Assembly: GCF_032854445.1 (NCBI RefSeq)
Contig: NC_088298.1
Span: forward strand, 20,795,295 to 20,859,294
DNA: 64,000 nucleotides
Direction of reading: 5' to 3'
DNA from: Liolophura sinensis
Taxonomy: Eukaryota > Mollusca > Polyplacophora > Chitonida > Chitonidae
In this document: one piece after another, positions 46,801-54,856 of the stretch
Layout of the letters: each line of letters begins with the position of its first letter
How positions within the stretch are numbered: position 1 is the first letter of the stretch
Program-made: the position numbers and the translations under genes
Notes under the pieces: generated by a model
The model's input: only the letters and a program-made list of their open reading frames with translations
Told to the model about the DNA's origin: nothing
Databases searched by the model: none

Positions 46801-49250
46801 TTGTGCGCTAGTGCAGGACAATGAAATTTCTGTGAGTTCCAAGTCTAACTCATACCAGCATCCTCTCCAGCCGTACTCGTGGAAAGATCTGCTAGAAACC
46901 TGCAGATGGTTATAAAGTTTCACCCGGACTCTGCACCCATATTCCTTCACCCAGATTGGTGGTTGCTGTCTTGTAAAAGTGAAATATTCCTTGAGCTTTA
47001 CATAAAACTTCAATCAAATAGATAAATTGTGTCGGTTGTTTTAACTAGATAATTCTAAGCTTGTTCAAGCAAGTTGATTGACGGTTCATTGACATGCGTG
47101 TGGTAAGTTGATAAATGTGTCTTGTGCATGACGGAAGTGGAGGGTAGGAGGAGATGGTTAACTCTGTGGTCGTTTTCGGTTGCATTTGGGGGTGGGGGCG
47201 GGGGCTGAAGTCTATGAAATTAAAGTGGGTAGCTCCCCCCCCCCCCCGAAATAATGTTTTGTTGTAGACCAAATGAATAAAGGACAGCGTACAGTTTATC
47301 CCAGATTTATCACAATTCCTTTCATCAGAAATCAGCTCAATTGCGCCTCCAGAGATATAAATGGTGAGAACTTCCGGGGCCTAGGTGGCCACTGGATCCT
47401 CATCTGATGGGCAGGGATACTACTTCCACTGCATCAGCCCCGCCCCCCACCTCCAAATTTTAGAATGTTCTGCCGCTCCTGTTGTAAGACAAAATTTATC
47501 TTTATAGTGCAAGGCCCATTTCAGTGGTTGCAGAATGTCCGTTATTGAGAATTTATGCTTGTTTTATGCTTTACAACATAAAAGCAACAAATGAGTAGAA
47601 GTACTAAAAGTCTGATTTTAGTAACAATAAGCAAGTTTTTCTAAGATGAAAAATGGGGTTGCTGGTACAAATTTTCAGAAATGACACATTGCTGCATTTG
47701 ATAGGCTCTTTGTTGTATTTGTAGTATTGTTGCATTTGTTTCCATTGTTGCAGCCAAGTGAGAACATACGACCCTTCTGCAGACTCTACATTACCATCTG
47801 TCACCCCAAAAAAGAGAAAGTTTGCTGAGGGGCCGGGCACATCACAAGCAGAAGAAGCTGGTAAGGAGATTGTCCGTTCTTTGTCCGTTCTTCGTCCGTT
47901 CTTCCTCAACAACAGGAACTTCATTTTCCTTTTACCATAAACCTAACATATTTTGAGTATAGCAGCAAAATTCTAATCAAAATAAAATGTATTTGCAAAT
48001 AATGTGGACAGTGAAACCACTGTGAAGAGTAAAATTTTATGTCTTGAAATCTGCACTGTGAGGAGTATGGAAAAGATGGTAAACTTCATTGGTTGAAATC
48101 TGCACTGTGAGGAGTATGGAATTATGACAGTTGATTTCACTTGTTGACGTCTGCACTGTGAGGAGTATGGAATTATGACAGTTGATTTCACTTGTTGACA
48201 TCTGCACTGTGAGGAGTATGGAATTATGGCAGTGAATTTCGCTCATTGACATCTGCACTGCGAGGAGTGGAACAATTATGAAAGTAGATTTCAGTTAAAG
48301 GAATTATCACAGTAAATTTCAATTGTTGAAATCTGCACGGTGAGGAGTATGGAATTAAGATGGTAAATTTCAGTCGTTGACATCTGCACTGTGAGGAGTA
48401 TGGAATTATCACAGTAAATTTCATTTGCTGAAATCTGCACTTTGAGGAGAATGGAACTATCACAGTAAATTTTAATTGTTGAAATTTGCACTGTGAGGAG
48501 TATGGACACCAGAAGTACAGAAGTGAGGATAAACTGAACAGAAGAGATTTCTTTTCTGTTCTCAGTAACGACAGAGAAGAAGAAAAAGAAGTCCAAGAAA
48601 GACAAGGGTCAAGACACTAGCGTTACCATGGATACGTCAGGGGACATCAGTCTTGAGGTGAAGTCTGAGAAGAAGAAGAAAAAGAAAAAAGTGAAAGAAG
48701 AAGCTGATGATACCATGGAAACCACGTTAGATACGACACAGGAAGATGCACCAGGTATGAGCTTGTCTCAAAGATAATCCTTGGATAATACATGCATCTC
48801 CAATTTTAATACCAGCTGACGAAGCCTCTCGCCAATGTTTTCGCTGTGAGTTCAAGTCCAGCTCATGCTAGCTTCCTCACCAGCTGTACGTGGGAAGGTC
48901 GGCCAGTAATCTGCGGATAATTGTGGGTTTCCCCCAGGCTCTGTCCGGTTTCCTCAAACCATAATGCTGGCAACGGTGGTATAATATTCTTGAGTATTCT
49001 TGAAAATACCAATCAGATAACTAAATAAATAAATAAAGTTACTAGCAAGACAATGCATGGTGAGAGTTCAATACCGGCCTACTAAAGTGCAGCTGAACTC
49101 ATGATCAAACAAATGTTTGATTGAAATTTTCATACAGCTAGCTCGAAATTTTATCCATACAAATTGAAATTATTTTTTGTTTCAGATGAGAGTGGTGATA
49201 AGAAGAAGAAAAAGAAAAAGAAAAAATCCAAAGAAGTGGAATCAGATTAA
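31822..49250 (+). CDS. NOP58: NOP58, core protein of box C/D snoRNPs (complete, 15 exons)
   Basis: Fifteen exons join in frame to 543 aa plus TAA: 31822-31866, 34935-35011, 35207-35259, 36532-36656, 37933-38069, 38443-38507, 39476-39610, 41057-41202, 42004-42130, 42705-42868, 44661-44795, 46299-46360, 47754-47860, 48566-48754, 49186-49250. The protein has the NOP5 N-terminal domain (residues 1 to about 65, [15 protein letters not shown]), a coiled-coil middle, the Nop RNA-binding domain (about 255-410, with [13 protein letters not shown] and [11 protein letters not shown]), and a C-terminal tail of Lys-rich blocks from about residue 460. NOP58 pairs with NOP56, 15.5K/SNU13 and fibrillarin in the nucleolus in the box C/D particles that guide 2'-O-methylation of rRNA. 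Length is close to the human protein (529 aa). The start codon matches the family N-terminus exactly. The gene hosts a C/D snoRNA in intron 9. Confidence 0.97.
31867..34181. other. NOP58 intron 1
   Basis: Apart from the V-SINE, no repeat recognised. Two box C-like tgatga sites (about 32026 and 33965) lack a matching box D and stem. Confidence 0.6.
33260..33528 (+). mobile_element. Full-length V-SINE in NOP58 intron 1
   Basis: Head gggcctccgtggctctgttg to tail, flanked by an 8-bp duplication atgttttc (33252-33259, 33529-33536). Confidence 0.87.
34182..34553 (+). mobile_element. SINE family B, copy in NOP58 intron 1
   Basis: tRNA-like head (gatggctcagttggtagacc), body (gaggaagttgtagcttcc, ggggatagtgcaacgactgg, ggaaatccgtcctgcaa) and a (cact)n end. 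Shares its body with copies at 37407 and 57646. Confidence 0.8.
34935..35011 (+). CDS. NOP58: NOP58 exon 2
   Basis: Acceptor ttttttcag, donor gtgagt. Encodes [20 protein letters not shown] and on to AANKL, the family's NOP5NT segment. Ends two bases into a codon. Confidence 0.95.
35207..35259 (+). CDS. NOP58: NOP58 exon 3
   Basis: Acceptor tatttcag, donor gtgaga. A 53-bp exon encoding [17 protein letters not shown], bridging NOP5NT and the coiled-coil region. Phases agree on both sides. Confidence 0.95.
35444..35563 (+). repeat. V-SINE tail in NOP58 intron 3
   Basis: gcaacctgcggatgtggttt to ggcataaaacaccagtgaaa. A second weaker tail lies at about 35660-35750. Confidence 0.75.
36532..36656 (+). 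CDS. NOP58: NOP58 exon 4
   Basis: Acceptor gattacag, donor gtggga (a weaker donor). Encodes [20 protein letters not shown] and [13 protein letters not shown], conserved in NOP58. Confidence 0.95.
37340..37915 (+). repeat. Dispersed repeat S, copy 4, split by a family B SINE
   Basis: Left half gcatatggaaaagcaacttt to 37406; right half from ggagagaaaactatattggt (37782) to cttgcaaacatgcaaaaacg. The SINE at 37407-37770 interrupts it. Confidence 0.75.
37407..37770 (+). mobile_element. SINE family B with exact 14-bp target duplication
   Basis: Complete copy in NOP58 intron 4 with identical flanks tcttttgatttgga at 37393-37406 and 37771-37784. Ends in ttgagtacgacgttaaacc and (cact)n, so its tail also resembles the V domain. 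Confidence 0.92.
37933..38069 (+). CDS. NOP58: NOP58 exon 5
   Basis: Acceptor tttactcag, donor gtaatg. Encodes [20 protein letters not shown] and MALGLAHS, the start of the conserved helical (NOSIC) region. Confidence 0.95.
38443..38507 (+). CDS. NOP58: NOP58 exon 6
   Basis: Acceptor attttcag, donor gtaagt. Encodes [20 protein letters not shown], near-identical to the family motif in the NOSIC region. Confidence 0.96.
38579..38735 (-). repeat. Arm of the foldback family in NOP58 intron 6
   Basis: Right-arm orientation: gtccatgactaactggccca, ttctgagagttctgtaattt, gatattctactggaaaattg, ending in ttaggtcatttttggat. Confidence 0.7.
38820..38962 (+). repeat. 5'-truncated V-SINE in NOP58 intron 6
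   Basis: ttcagcaacctgcggatggt to gagtcaaataaataaataaa. Confidence 0.85.
39476..39610 (+). CDS. NOP58: NOP58 exon 7
   Basis: Acceptor cccctcag, donor gtgagt. Encodes [20 protein letters not shown] and [11 protein letters not shown], the most conserved helical stretch of NOP56/NOP58. Confidence 0.97.
39690..40500. repeat. 27-bp minisatellite, about 20 copies, split by a SINE
   Basis: Unit tcagttcagaccactttcta tcgctgt with variants. Interrupted at 40054-40323 by the V-SINE. Confidence 0.93.
40054..40323 (+). mobile_element. V-SINE inserted inside the 27-bp minisatellite
   Basis: Full-length copy with A-rich end. Target duplication tttctatcgc (40044-40053, 40324-40333) is part of the minisatellite unit, so the SINE landed in an existing array. 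Confidence 0.88.
40521..40665 (+). repeat. 5'-truncated V-SINE
   Basis: ctctggccataattgggaag to aaaacaccaatcaggtaaat, adjacent to the end of the 27-bp array. Confidence 0.8.
41057..41202 (+). CDS. NOP58: NOP58 exon 8
   Basis: Acceptor ttttggcag, donor gtaatt. Encodes an acidic coiled-coil segment ending [20 protein letters not shown], typical of NOP58 rather than NOP56. Confidence 0.95.
41510..41672 (+). repeat. Fragment of a third SINE-like family
   Basis: gaggtctcgtgtttgaatcg (box B-like) and ttactccaggcactggagcc resemble pieces at 50855-50995 and 59975-60168. Confidence 0.4.
41681..41975 (+). repeat. V-SINE with internal deletion, plus a second tail
   Basis: ggtggcctccgtgaccgagg head to caatcaaataaattcaaatg, followed by a shorter second tail-like segment just before NOP58 exon 9. 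Confidence 0.75.
42004..42130 (+). CDS. NOP58: NOP58 exon 9
   Basis: Acceptor atctttcag, donor gtgagt. Encodes [19 protein letters not shown] and the Nop signature start [13 protein letters not shown], which contacts the box C/D kink-turn RNA in archaeal structures. Confidence 0.97.
42346..42482 (-). repeat. Diverged arm of the foldback family in NOP58 intron 9
   Basis: gaaagatgttttgaagttcg and tggtggaaaatgactttcag match the right arm. It lies just 5' of the snoRNA but does not overlap it. Confidence 0.6.
42544..42629 (+). ncRNA. Box C/D snoRNA in NOP58 intron 9 (SNORD11/SNORD70-like target)
   Basis: A perfect 8-bp terminal stem (ttgttgcc 42544-42551 with ggcaacaa 42622-42629) encloses, in order, box C atgatgc (42553-42559, one change from RTGATGA), box D' ctga (42578-42581), box C' gtgatga (42588-42594) and box D ctga (42618-42621). 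The 12-13 bases just upstream of box D (attcgtcactacct region, 42605-42617) are the exact complement of the 18S rRNA segment AGGTAGTGACGAA, so the fifth base from box D predicts 2'-O-methylation of the A in GGTA. Vertebrate NOP58 introns host SNORD11 and SNORD70, which target neighbouring 18S positions in this same segment (human G509 and A512), so host and target are both conserved. It lies 75 bases from the 3' splice site, the usual distance for intronic C/D snoRNA processing. Confidence 0.9.
42705..42868 (+). CDS. NOP58: NOP58 exon 10
   Basis: Acceptor ttttgccag, donor gtaaag. Encodes [20 protein letters not shown] and [20 protein letters not shown], the core of the Nop domain. The host intron of the snoRNA lies directly upstream. 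Confidence 0.97.
44020..44570. repeat. Diverged tandem repeat of about 170 bp, three to four copies
   Basis: Each copy has ggtggtatctcagaaa, a ttaagctcggg/ttgagctgaag block, acatgtgtagagcacaataa and tactgtaaattac. Similar blocks flank the 46-bp minisatellite (8805-8830, 9850-9930). Confidence 0.75.
44661..44795 (+). CDS. NOP58: NOP58 exon 11
   Basis: Acceptor cccttttcag, donor gtaagt, 45 codons. Encodes [20 protein letters not shown] and a basic helical end [11 protein letters not shown]. Confidence 0.95.
44946..45560. repeat. 43/44-bp minisatellite, about 14 copies
   Basis: Unit aacaagtaatgtgtaaatga cattccactctaaccaaacg tgg alternates with an aggttag variant. Produces long artificial - strand frames. 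Confidence 0.95.
45562..45712 (+). repeat. 5'-truncated V-SINE ending the 43-bp array
   Basis: tggccgtacgtgggaaggtt to ccaatctaataaataaatg. The minisatellite stops exactly where the SINE begins. Confidence 0.8.
45713..46240 (+). mobile_element. 5'-truncated LINE: C-terminal ORF2 end and 3' tail
   Basis: The frame from 45708 reads [20 protein letters not shown] and [15 protein letters not shown], matching the zinc-finger-like C-terminus of LINE ORF2 proteins (R-R-x-E/D...RxRIGH...TH...C..C...H). It stops at 45978-45980 and is followed by AT-rich 3'UTR and the end ggtgccataatcattcattc (about 46211-46230), shared with 28379-28403. It is inserted directly after a SINE tail in NOP58 intron 11. 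Confidence 0.75.
46299..46360 (+). CDS. NOP58: NOP58 exon 12
   Basis: Acceptor aatttcag, donor gtacga. A 62-bp exon encoding [20 protein letters not shown], the family's end of the Nop domain. Confidence 0.93.
46446..46668 (+). repeat. Arm of the foldback family in NOP58 intron 12
   Basis: Well-preserved left arm from gagtaccctaaatgacctaa to gtcatgaaagaaacttatgg. Confidence 0.75.
46779..47026 (+). repeat. Diverged V-SINE in NOP58 intron 12
   Basis: gaggcctctgtggttgagtg head to cttcaatcaaatagataaa. Confidence 0.75.
47754..47860 (+). CDS. NOP58: NOP58 exon 13
   Basis: Acceptor ttgttgcag, donor gtaagg. Encodes [20 protein letters not shown] and a KKRK basic cluster, a likely nuclear localisation signal. 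Confidence 0.93.
48005..48505. repeat. 51-bp minisatellite, about 9 copies
   Basis: Unit includes tctgcactgtgaggagtatg gaattatgacagt and a ttgatttcacttgttga block. It ends 60 bases before NOP58 exon 14. Confidence 0.93.
48566..48754 (+). CDS. NOP58: NOP58 exon 14, Lys-rich tail
   Basis: Acceptor gttctcag, donor gtatga. Low-complexity tail with two Lys blocks ([23 protein letters not shown]) separated by an acidic Asp/Thr stretch, typical of the NOP58 KKE/D tail. Confidence 0.93.
48823..49042 (+). repeat. V-SINE in NOP58 intron 14
   Basis: gaagcctctcgccaatgttt to the aaataaataaataaag tail. Confidence 0.8.
49186..49250 (+). CDS. NOP58: NOP58 exon 15, terminal Lys block and stop
   Basis: Acceptor ttgtttcag. 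Encodes [20 protein letters not shown] and TAA at 49248-49250. Confidence 0.94.
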
Positions 49251-49833
49251 GTTTTAAATCTGATTTTAAACTTTTAAGGTTGAATTATTAACATTTAATC
49301 ATCATTGTGGGACCAGAAGACTTTATTCTTGGCGACTGAAGCAAGGCTACTGCTTCTTTCGGTAACTAAGGAAGTGGAAGAGCTGATGCATTGTGGGAAT
49401 CTGTTTACAGATGCCTTATGTTTTGGATTGTTCATGTTTTAGTTTTTTGTGTAAGAAATATCCTTTTTTGAATGCACAGAAATGATTTTAGTGCTCATTG
49501 TTTAAAACGTTTAATTTCAATCTTTTAGTGTTTCTACTTAAATAACCATATGTGAAAGTTTAAGAGAGCTTATCAAATCATGTGTGAATTTTTAATCCAT
49601 GTGTTTTGACCCATAGAAACATGGCCTTGATGTATTTTTAAGTGTCTACTGTTATCACAAAAATATCATCTAAAAATTTTCCCAAGTTTTTATTTTAGTA
49701 AACTACAGAGAACATGCCTAATGCTACTGTCCGGCGTAGTTAAGTGGCCATTGTCGTTGAAAAGGAGTTTTTGTGTTACGAAATTAATTTTTTTAATGAT
49801 TATTGAATGTTGCAAGTACTTGTATGGTTGCAG
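49251..49833 (+). other. NOP58 3'UTR/3' flank
   Basis: AT-rich sequence after the stop. AATAAA hexamers occur in the SINE tail (about 49940) and at 50576-50581; which is used cannot be told. Confidence 0.45.
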
Positions 49834-49957
49834 TGAATGGTCGTGGGTTTCCCGTGGCTGTGCCGGGTTTCCTTCCACCCTGAGGCAGGCCACCGTCGTA
49901 TAAGAGAAATATTCTTGAGAACAGTGTAAAACAACAATCAAATAAATAAATAAAATG
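49834..49957 (+). repeat. V-SINE tail in the NOP58 3' flank
   Basis: gaatggtcgtgggtttcccg to caacaatcaaataaataaat. It may lie in the NOP58 3'UTR. Confidence 0.75.
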
Positions 49958-50854
49958 TATTGTTGCGGGATATTTTTTGGAGCCAAGTGTGAAGGATTGC
50001 CATGTATTTCATACTCTTTTTTCCATCAGATTTGTTGGATAGCCATTTTGTGATCTGCTGTGTAAATTTGGATAAATCGATAAATATTGCTTGTATCGTG
50101 ACATTTTATACACCATTCAGCAGAGGAAATCAATAGAGGTTGATCTTTAGTGGTTTCGATTCGATAATTGTTCTCGTTTTGCTGAAATGCCCAGATCGGT
50201 TTCTACCGTTTTGAAACGGGTTCTTCGTAAATCTGTGATTGTCAGGCAGCTCTAATGCTGACTCGCTTTGCAGCCCCGGAATTACAGGGAAGTCTTCCGC
50301 AATATTTTCTCCCTTTTGCGGCCTGGTTTCAGAAGGCGTGGAAGAGTTTGTGGAAGCGGAAAACCTCAATGCGAGTGGAAGGAAGACGTATTCTTGAAGA
50401 CTGTAAGAAATTGGATAGACATAAATCAGTTCCTGTTGATATCACACAGGGCCTCCCTTTCCACTGGTTAAAACCATGGCGCCTAAGTGTATTAGATATG
50501 TATACTTAACGCACTACCTGTCGTCAGGGAATACTACAGTAAATTTGTCATCTGTTGCTTGAATATATTGATAAGAATAAAATACTGAATTTTGTTTTGT
50601 TATGAAATAGATGGAAGGAATATCATTGTTAATGCCAGTACCATTGTTTATGCCAATATCATTGTTTTGCATTTAATATGAACATTCACAAACCATAAAT
50701 TAAAAAGGTTTCCTTTATTATAATCAGTTTATTTGTTAAAATTAATAAAAAGTGTACAAAAGCTCAGCTGCTTGCTATTGAAAACTATGAACGTCGACTA
50801 GATTGAACCTTGAACGAATACAGCAAGCCACAAGAGTCCATCCCAGACCAATCA

Positions 50855-50995
50855 GGTCTAAAGTTCGAATCCAGCTCTCTCTAGTTCGTTTGTGGCTTTA
50901 TATAAGAACGTTTGTCCGGTACCTGGCGAAAGGGTGGTGGTTTACCATCACGGGCACTTACACACGAAATGCTTAAATTTTACGTCTTAATCTGG
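50855..50995 (+). repeat. Third SINE-like family, fragment
   Basis: gttcgaatccagctctctct (box B-like) followed by tgtggctttatataagaacg and a tttaccatcacgg segment, similar in plan to 59975-60168. Confidence 0.45.
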
Positions 50996-51027
50996 AGCCT
51001 AGGGTATGATTTAACATGTAAAAGGGG

Positions 51028-51072
51028 GCATCTGTGGCCTAGTGGTTAGTGTGCCAGCGCGGCACAATGACG
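51028..51072 (+). repeat. V-SINE head only
   Basis: catctgtggcctagtggtta and gccagcgcggcacaatgac; no body or tail follows. Confidence 0.55.
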
Positions 51073-53474
51073 ACTACCATGACACATGTAGTGAAGAAGT
51101 AACCGTCCAGGGGATTGATGGTTTACAAGTTTGTCACAGACGACTACATTTGAAAAGGGCAATGGACTACAGGGACTTGGACCTGAATGTTCACGTTTCC
51201 GCTACACCAAGATGAACCTTCTGCGTTCTGGATAGAGCGGAAGTCATTGATAGCCTTATCTGCATCGTGGATAAGTTAGATAGGAAGTTAATATTATGTA
51301 AGAGTTTATTGCACTTTAGCATTTCCTGAATGTAAAACTATGTTGTTCGTGCAAGTTAAAACGTTATCATAACGTTAATACACCAACCGTTAGCCCAAAC
51401 CGAACATAGTCTTTAAGGTATAATTACGCGAGCCTGAGTCTATGGGCGTTTTGTGCATGCGGGTCCAGTATTTTATTAATCACTAACCGGTACCCAGAGG
51501 CAACGGGCAATAAGCCTAACGCCCCTAAGTCGGCTGCCCGTGTATCATGTGAAACTTAATAGTGGTACCATGCGTACAGGCATAAACTTTAGTACACCTG
51601 AAATTCTTAACAGCGCGTCGATCAGATGTCAGACTACAAAGTTGCACATAAGTCCACTAATTACCGCTACCATAACTCGTGACTTCCTCAAAAATTCTTG
51701 AGGTACTTGACGTTCTCTCTTATTTCATGAGGTGTGCATGGCTGATGAAAGGTCTCCAGGCACAAAAATGTGGAATTTACGGCATGTGTTCACAGATGGA
51801 GCCCAAAGCTGGTGAGGCCAAAGAGAGTTCCAAATCCCTACAATAAAATCCCTGGAGTGAAATGAGCAATGGCGACCAAAGAATTCTGGCTATAGTATCC
51901 TACAAAAAGGATCGCCAATCAGCAGTTTTCATTTATGACGTCTGAGACCGAATGTTTCATTTTTTTTTAGCTATATGTGTGTTCATGCGGGGGGACATAT
52001 AATCGATGAGAAAAAGGGGGAAAAGAGGTAGCTCTAATTTTAACGACTTTAAATTTGTATCGACTCAAATTCAATCGCTTTAAGTATGTTGAATTCTTAT
52101 TTTGTTGATAATTTTCGACTTCCAGGACACATTATTCGGGGTCAATTTCACAAAGTTTAGCCATTTTTCAAATTAGGCAAAATTTAAATCTTCATCGTGT
52201 TACATAGTTTATGATCCTAGGAATTGAAATTATATATAAATTTATCTCGACAAAAAATTGGTAAGCCTTGGATTCAAAAATGAGCTTTAGAATTGGGTTT
52301 AAAATTATCGACTTGAATCAAAGTTAACTTTTTGGAATTGTCATCCAAAAAAAAAAAAAATAGCCCTGCTCTTTTTGTTACTGATTTTCACCTTGCCTTG
52401 ATTAGTCTGAACGAATTCCAGGTGAGGAAATGCCCCCGTGGTGGGGGGGGGGGGGGGGATGTCTGAGAGAATCTTAAAATTCGAACAATCCGTTTTCCCT
52501 GACACGGCAACAGTTTTAGTGTCCATCTACTTCGTTTCCTAAATAATTCGTTGCGTTCAAGAATCATGTGATCATATACATTCCAAGTTGCCAAATTTGA
52601 AAAAGGCGTCATCTTCCACTCGATTCGTCAACGCTTCAGGGACGGGAAGACCGATAGTTTAATGAAAACGATGCTCTGTGTATAGGGCTACTATAGGTGC
52701 TAACAAACCGATTTTCTTTATCTGACATATATTTAAAAAAAGACTTTTTTAATGCTGCAAGGTCTAAACTGAACTAAGGTCATTCATAGTTTTGGTTATG
52801 AACATTATATAGTGGGTGAAAATCCTAATAATAAGACCTGCCGAAAATGGATGTACTACAAACTGATTCCGTCTTCTCAGCCTGACAGTGGACACAGTTC
52901 TGACGGTATATCCCTTCAACCCAGGCGTGAGTGTGCTATTAACTGAAGTGAGTCGGCTTACAAAAAGTTCGTGAATTCTGTTGACATTGGTGTCACATCT
53001 GGGCTTTTAATGACTGTTTGTATGTCGCAAATGACACCGAACAATCTCAAGTGTATTATTTGATTAACAGTTCTACGTTTGTGACAGAATATTTGGTCTA
53101 AGTGCCGTGTGATTGTTACTGGTACCACGATAGGTGTGTCTTGGAGTGATGTTTGAAGCCGGTCACATGGTAACCTCACGTATTCTCGTTTGTAGCGCCA
53201 CCTGGCGACGATAGCATGGAATGAAATATCCTTCCTAACTGTTTGGCTTATACACAGCGTTAGTATAGCGACCCACGAACTCTTTAAAAACATTAAGCTT
53301 TGAATTAATGTCTTGACGGGTTAAAATTTGGATTAGGCCTACAGGCCGAAAGGACTGGACAGAACATTAAATTTTAGCTAAATAATAAAGGTAAGTTTTA
53401 TTCTTGTTTATTAATCAACTCCCTTTCGTTACACATTTCAGTTCATTAATTGCACAGTTCAGTATTTTAATCTT

Positions 53475-53674
53475 TACACTCAAAAAATAATCTGTTAATT
53501 TTAATAGAAAGTCTCTTGTCTGAATGATGGTAGAATGTATTCTGTTATTACAACCAAATACTCTAACATATTTAACAGAATAATCTTTTGCAAAAGCACA
53601 ATACATGTTATCACCACTCAGACAACAGGCTTTCTTTTAAAATTAACATACACGTATTTCATTTTTTGAGTGTA
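53475..53674. mobile_element. TA-flanked MITE, copy 2
   Basis: Exact terminal inverted repeats cactcaaaaaat / attttttgagtg bordered by TA on both sides, 200 bp in all. Subterminal arms are gtctcttgtctgaatgatgg and atcaccactcagacaacagg. A TA target duplication suggests a Tc1/mariner- or pogo-type source; no transposase is present. Confidence 0.8.
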
Positions 53675-54133
53675 CATGAGTGCTAGTTTACGCTTGTGTA
53701 ACCCAGTAATGACATTCATATTATTGTATAGTATTCAGACGAAAACTTAATTACTCACTATCTAATATATATTAGAAAGAGATTTTATCTTCATTCATTT
53801 CCTTTTTGTTTTGAAAGAATTTTATAAAATAAAGTTATATTTTGTTCGAATAGTATTTTAGTTCACATTAGTTTTTCAGTGGTCTATAAGTTGATAATTA
53901 CTTCGATTTATGACTTTGAATCAGCATTTTAATCAAGGACCGTCCAATGCGCTTCGCTTAAGCCGGGGATACACTAGACGGATATTTTCGCCCTACCATC
54001 ACTCTGGCAACAGTCTTCCTGCCAAATTTAACACACTATTTTTTGAGACCATTGGGATTTATTACTTGAATAAAATACTATAAAATCATGTGGATAAATG
54101 AATAAACAGCCCTTTTCCTTTCTTCTTCCACAG
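53675..54133. other. Upstream of the unknown membrane protein
   Basis: AT-rich; no promoter motif recognised. Expected to be intron if the 54133 acceptor is real. Confidence 0.45.
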
Positions 54134-54856
54134 TAAAGAAGAATGAAGCATATTCGAGACCCTGTTACTGGACGTTGCGCGGTCTGTGAGAGTAACGGCG
54201 TCGACCCGTCTGTCCTGCACAATGGGATCTTCTACCCAGACAGCAACACCCAGAAACCATCCCCGAGACCTCAGAGGGTCAACGTCCAAGAAGAAGGCTT
54301 TCAACCAAGTCCTCGTCCGCAGAGAAGGGCACTTGCGGAAAACACGCAGACGTATCCTAGATATGGCGGAGGAAGCCCAGGCAAACCTGCATCAGTGACA
54401 ACGCAGAGCGTGACAAGTACGGCGTCGGCGTCACAGGTAACGTTCGCGACTCAGACGTCTTTCGTGGAAGACAGGAGTCCCCCAACGACGCCGTCTCCCC
54501 CACGGCGTGAGAGGAGGCACAGAGATGAATCTCCGAGGTATTCGCCAGAGGGCAGTTCCAGTCGCATGCGTAATAGCGATTCCAGATTTAAGGAATCTCA
54601 AGTTTGGTTCATCGGGGAAGGTTCGGGACGCACGCGACGTGAACGTTCTCCGTCACCGTTACATCGAGAAAAGCGACGCTCTCCTTCTCCGGAAAGGAAG
54701 AGGAAACCAATTGAGCGAACTCCTTCTCCTGATAGTAGGCGGCGTGATTATAATGACAGATGGCACCGTGATCGGCCGTCATATGACAAGGCTCCCAATC
54801 GAGACACGAGTTATTATAGCAACCGCAGCTACACCCGTCACCATGGATACAACAAG
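54134..54856 (+). CDS. Unknown membrane protein exon 1 (5'UTR end plus 238 codons)
   Basis: An acceptor-like tract (ttcttcttccacag) ends at 54133, then TAA, two codons, and ATG at 54143. The open frame has 238 codons before donor gtaaga at 54857. Composition (GC-rich, Ser/Pro/Arg codons) stands out from the AT-rich flanks, supporting real coding. The acceptor implies a 5' noncoding exon that I could not locate. Confidence 0.7.

Larger units (their letters stand above)
49958..53474. other. Gene-free stretch between NOP58 and the MITE
   Basis: A slightly GC-richer block (50130-50510) is open in three frames without recognisable motifs. A 111-codon - strand frame (52958-53293) is likewise unrecognised. 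A poly-G run lies at about 52442-52458. Confidence 0.5.

Noticed and set aside
48037-48605. - strand frames with repeated Ile/Leu/Cys motifs
   Set aside because: Translation of the 51-bp minisatellite.
50255-50509. Possible exon in a GC-richer block after NOP58
   Set aside because: Three frames are open at once, with no recognised motif and no clear splice sites.
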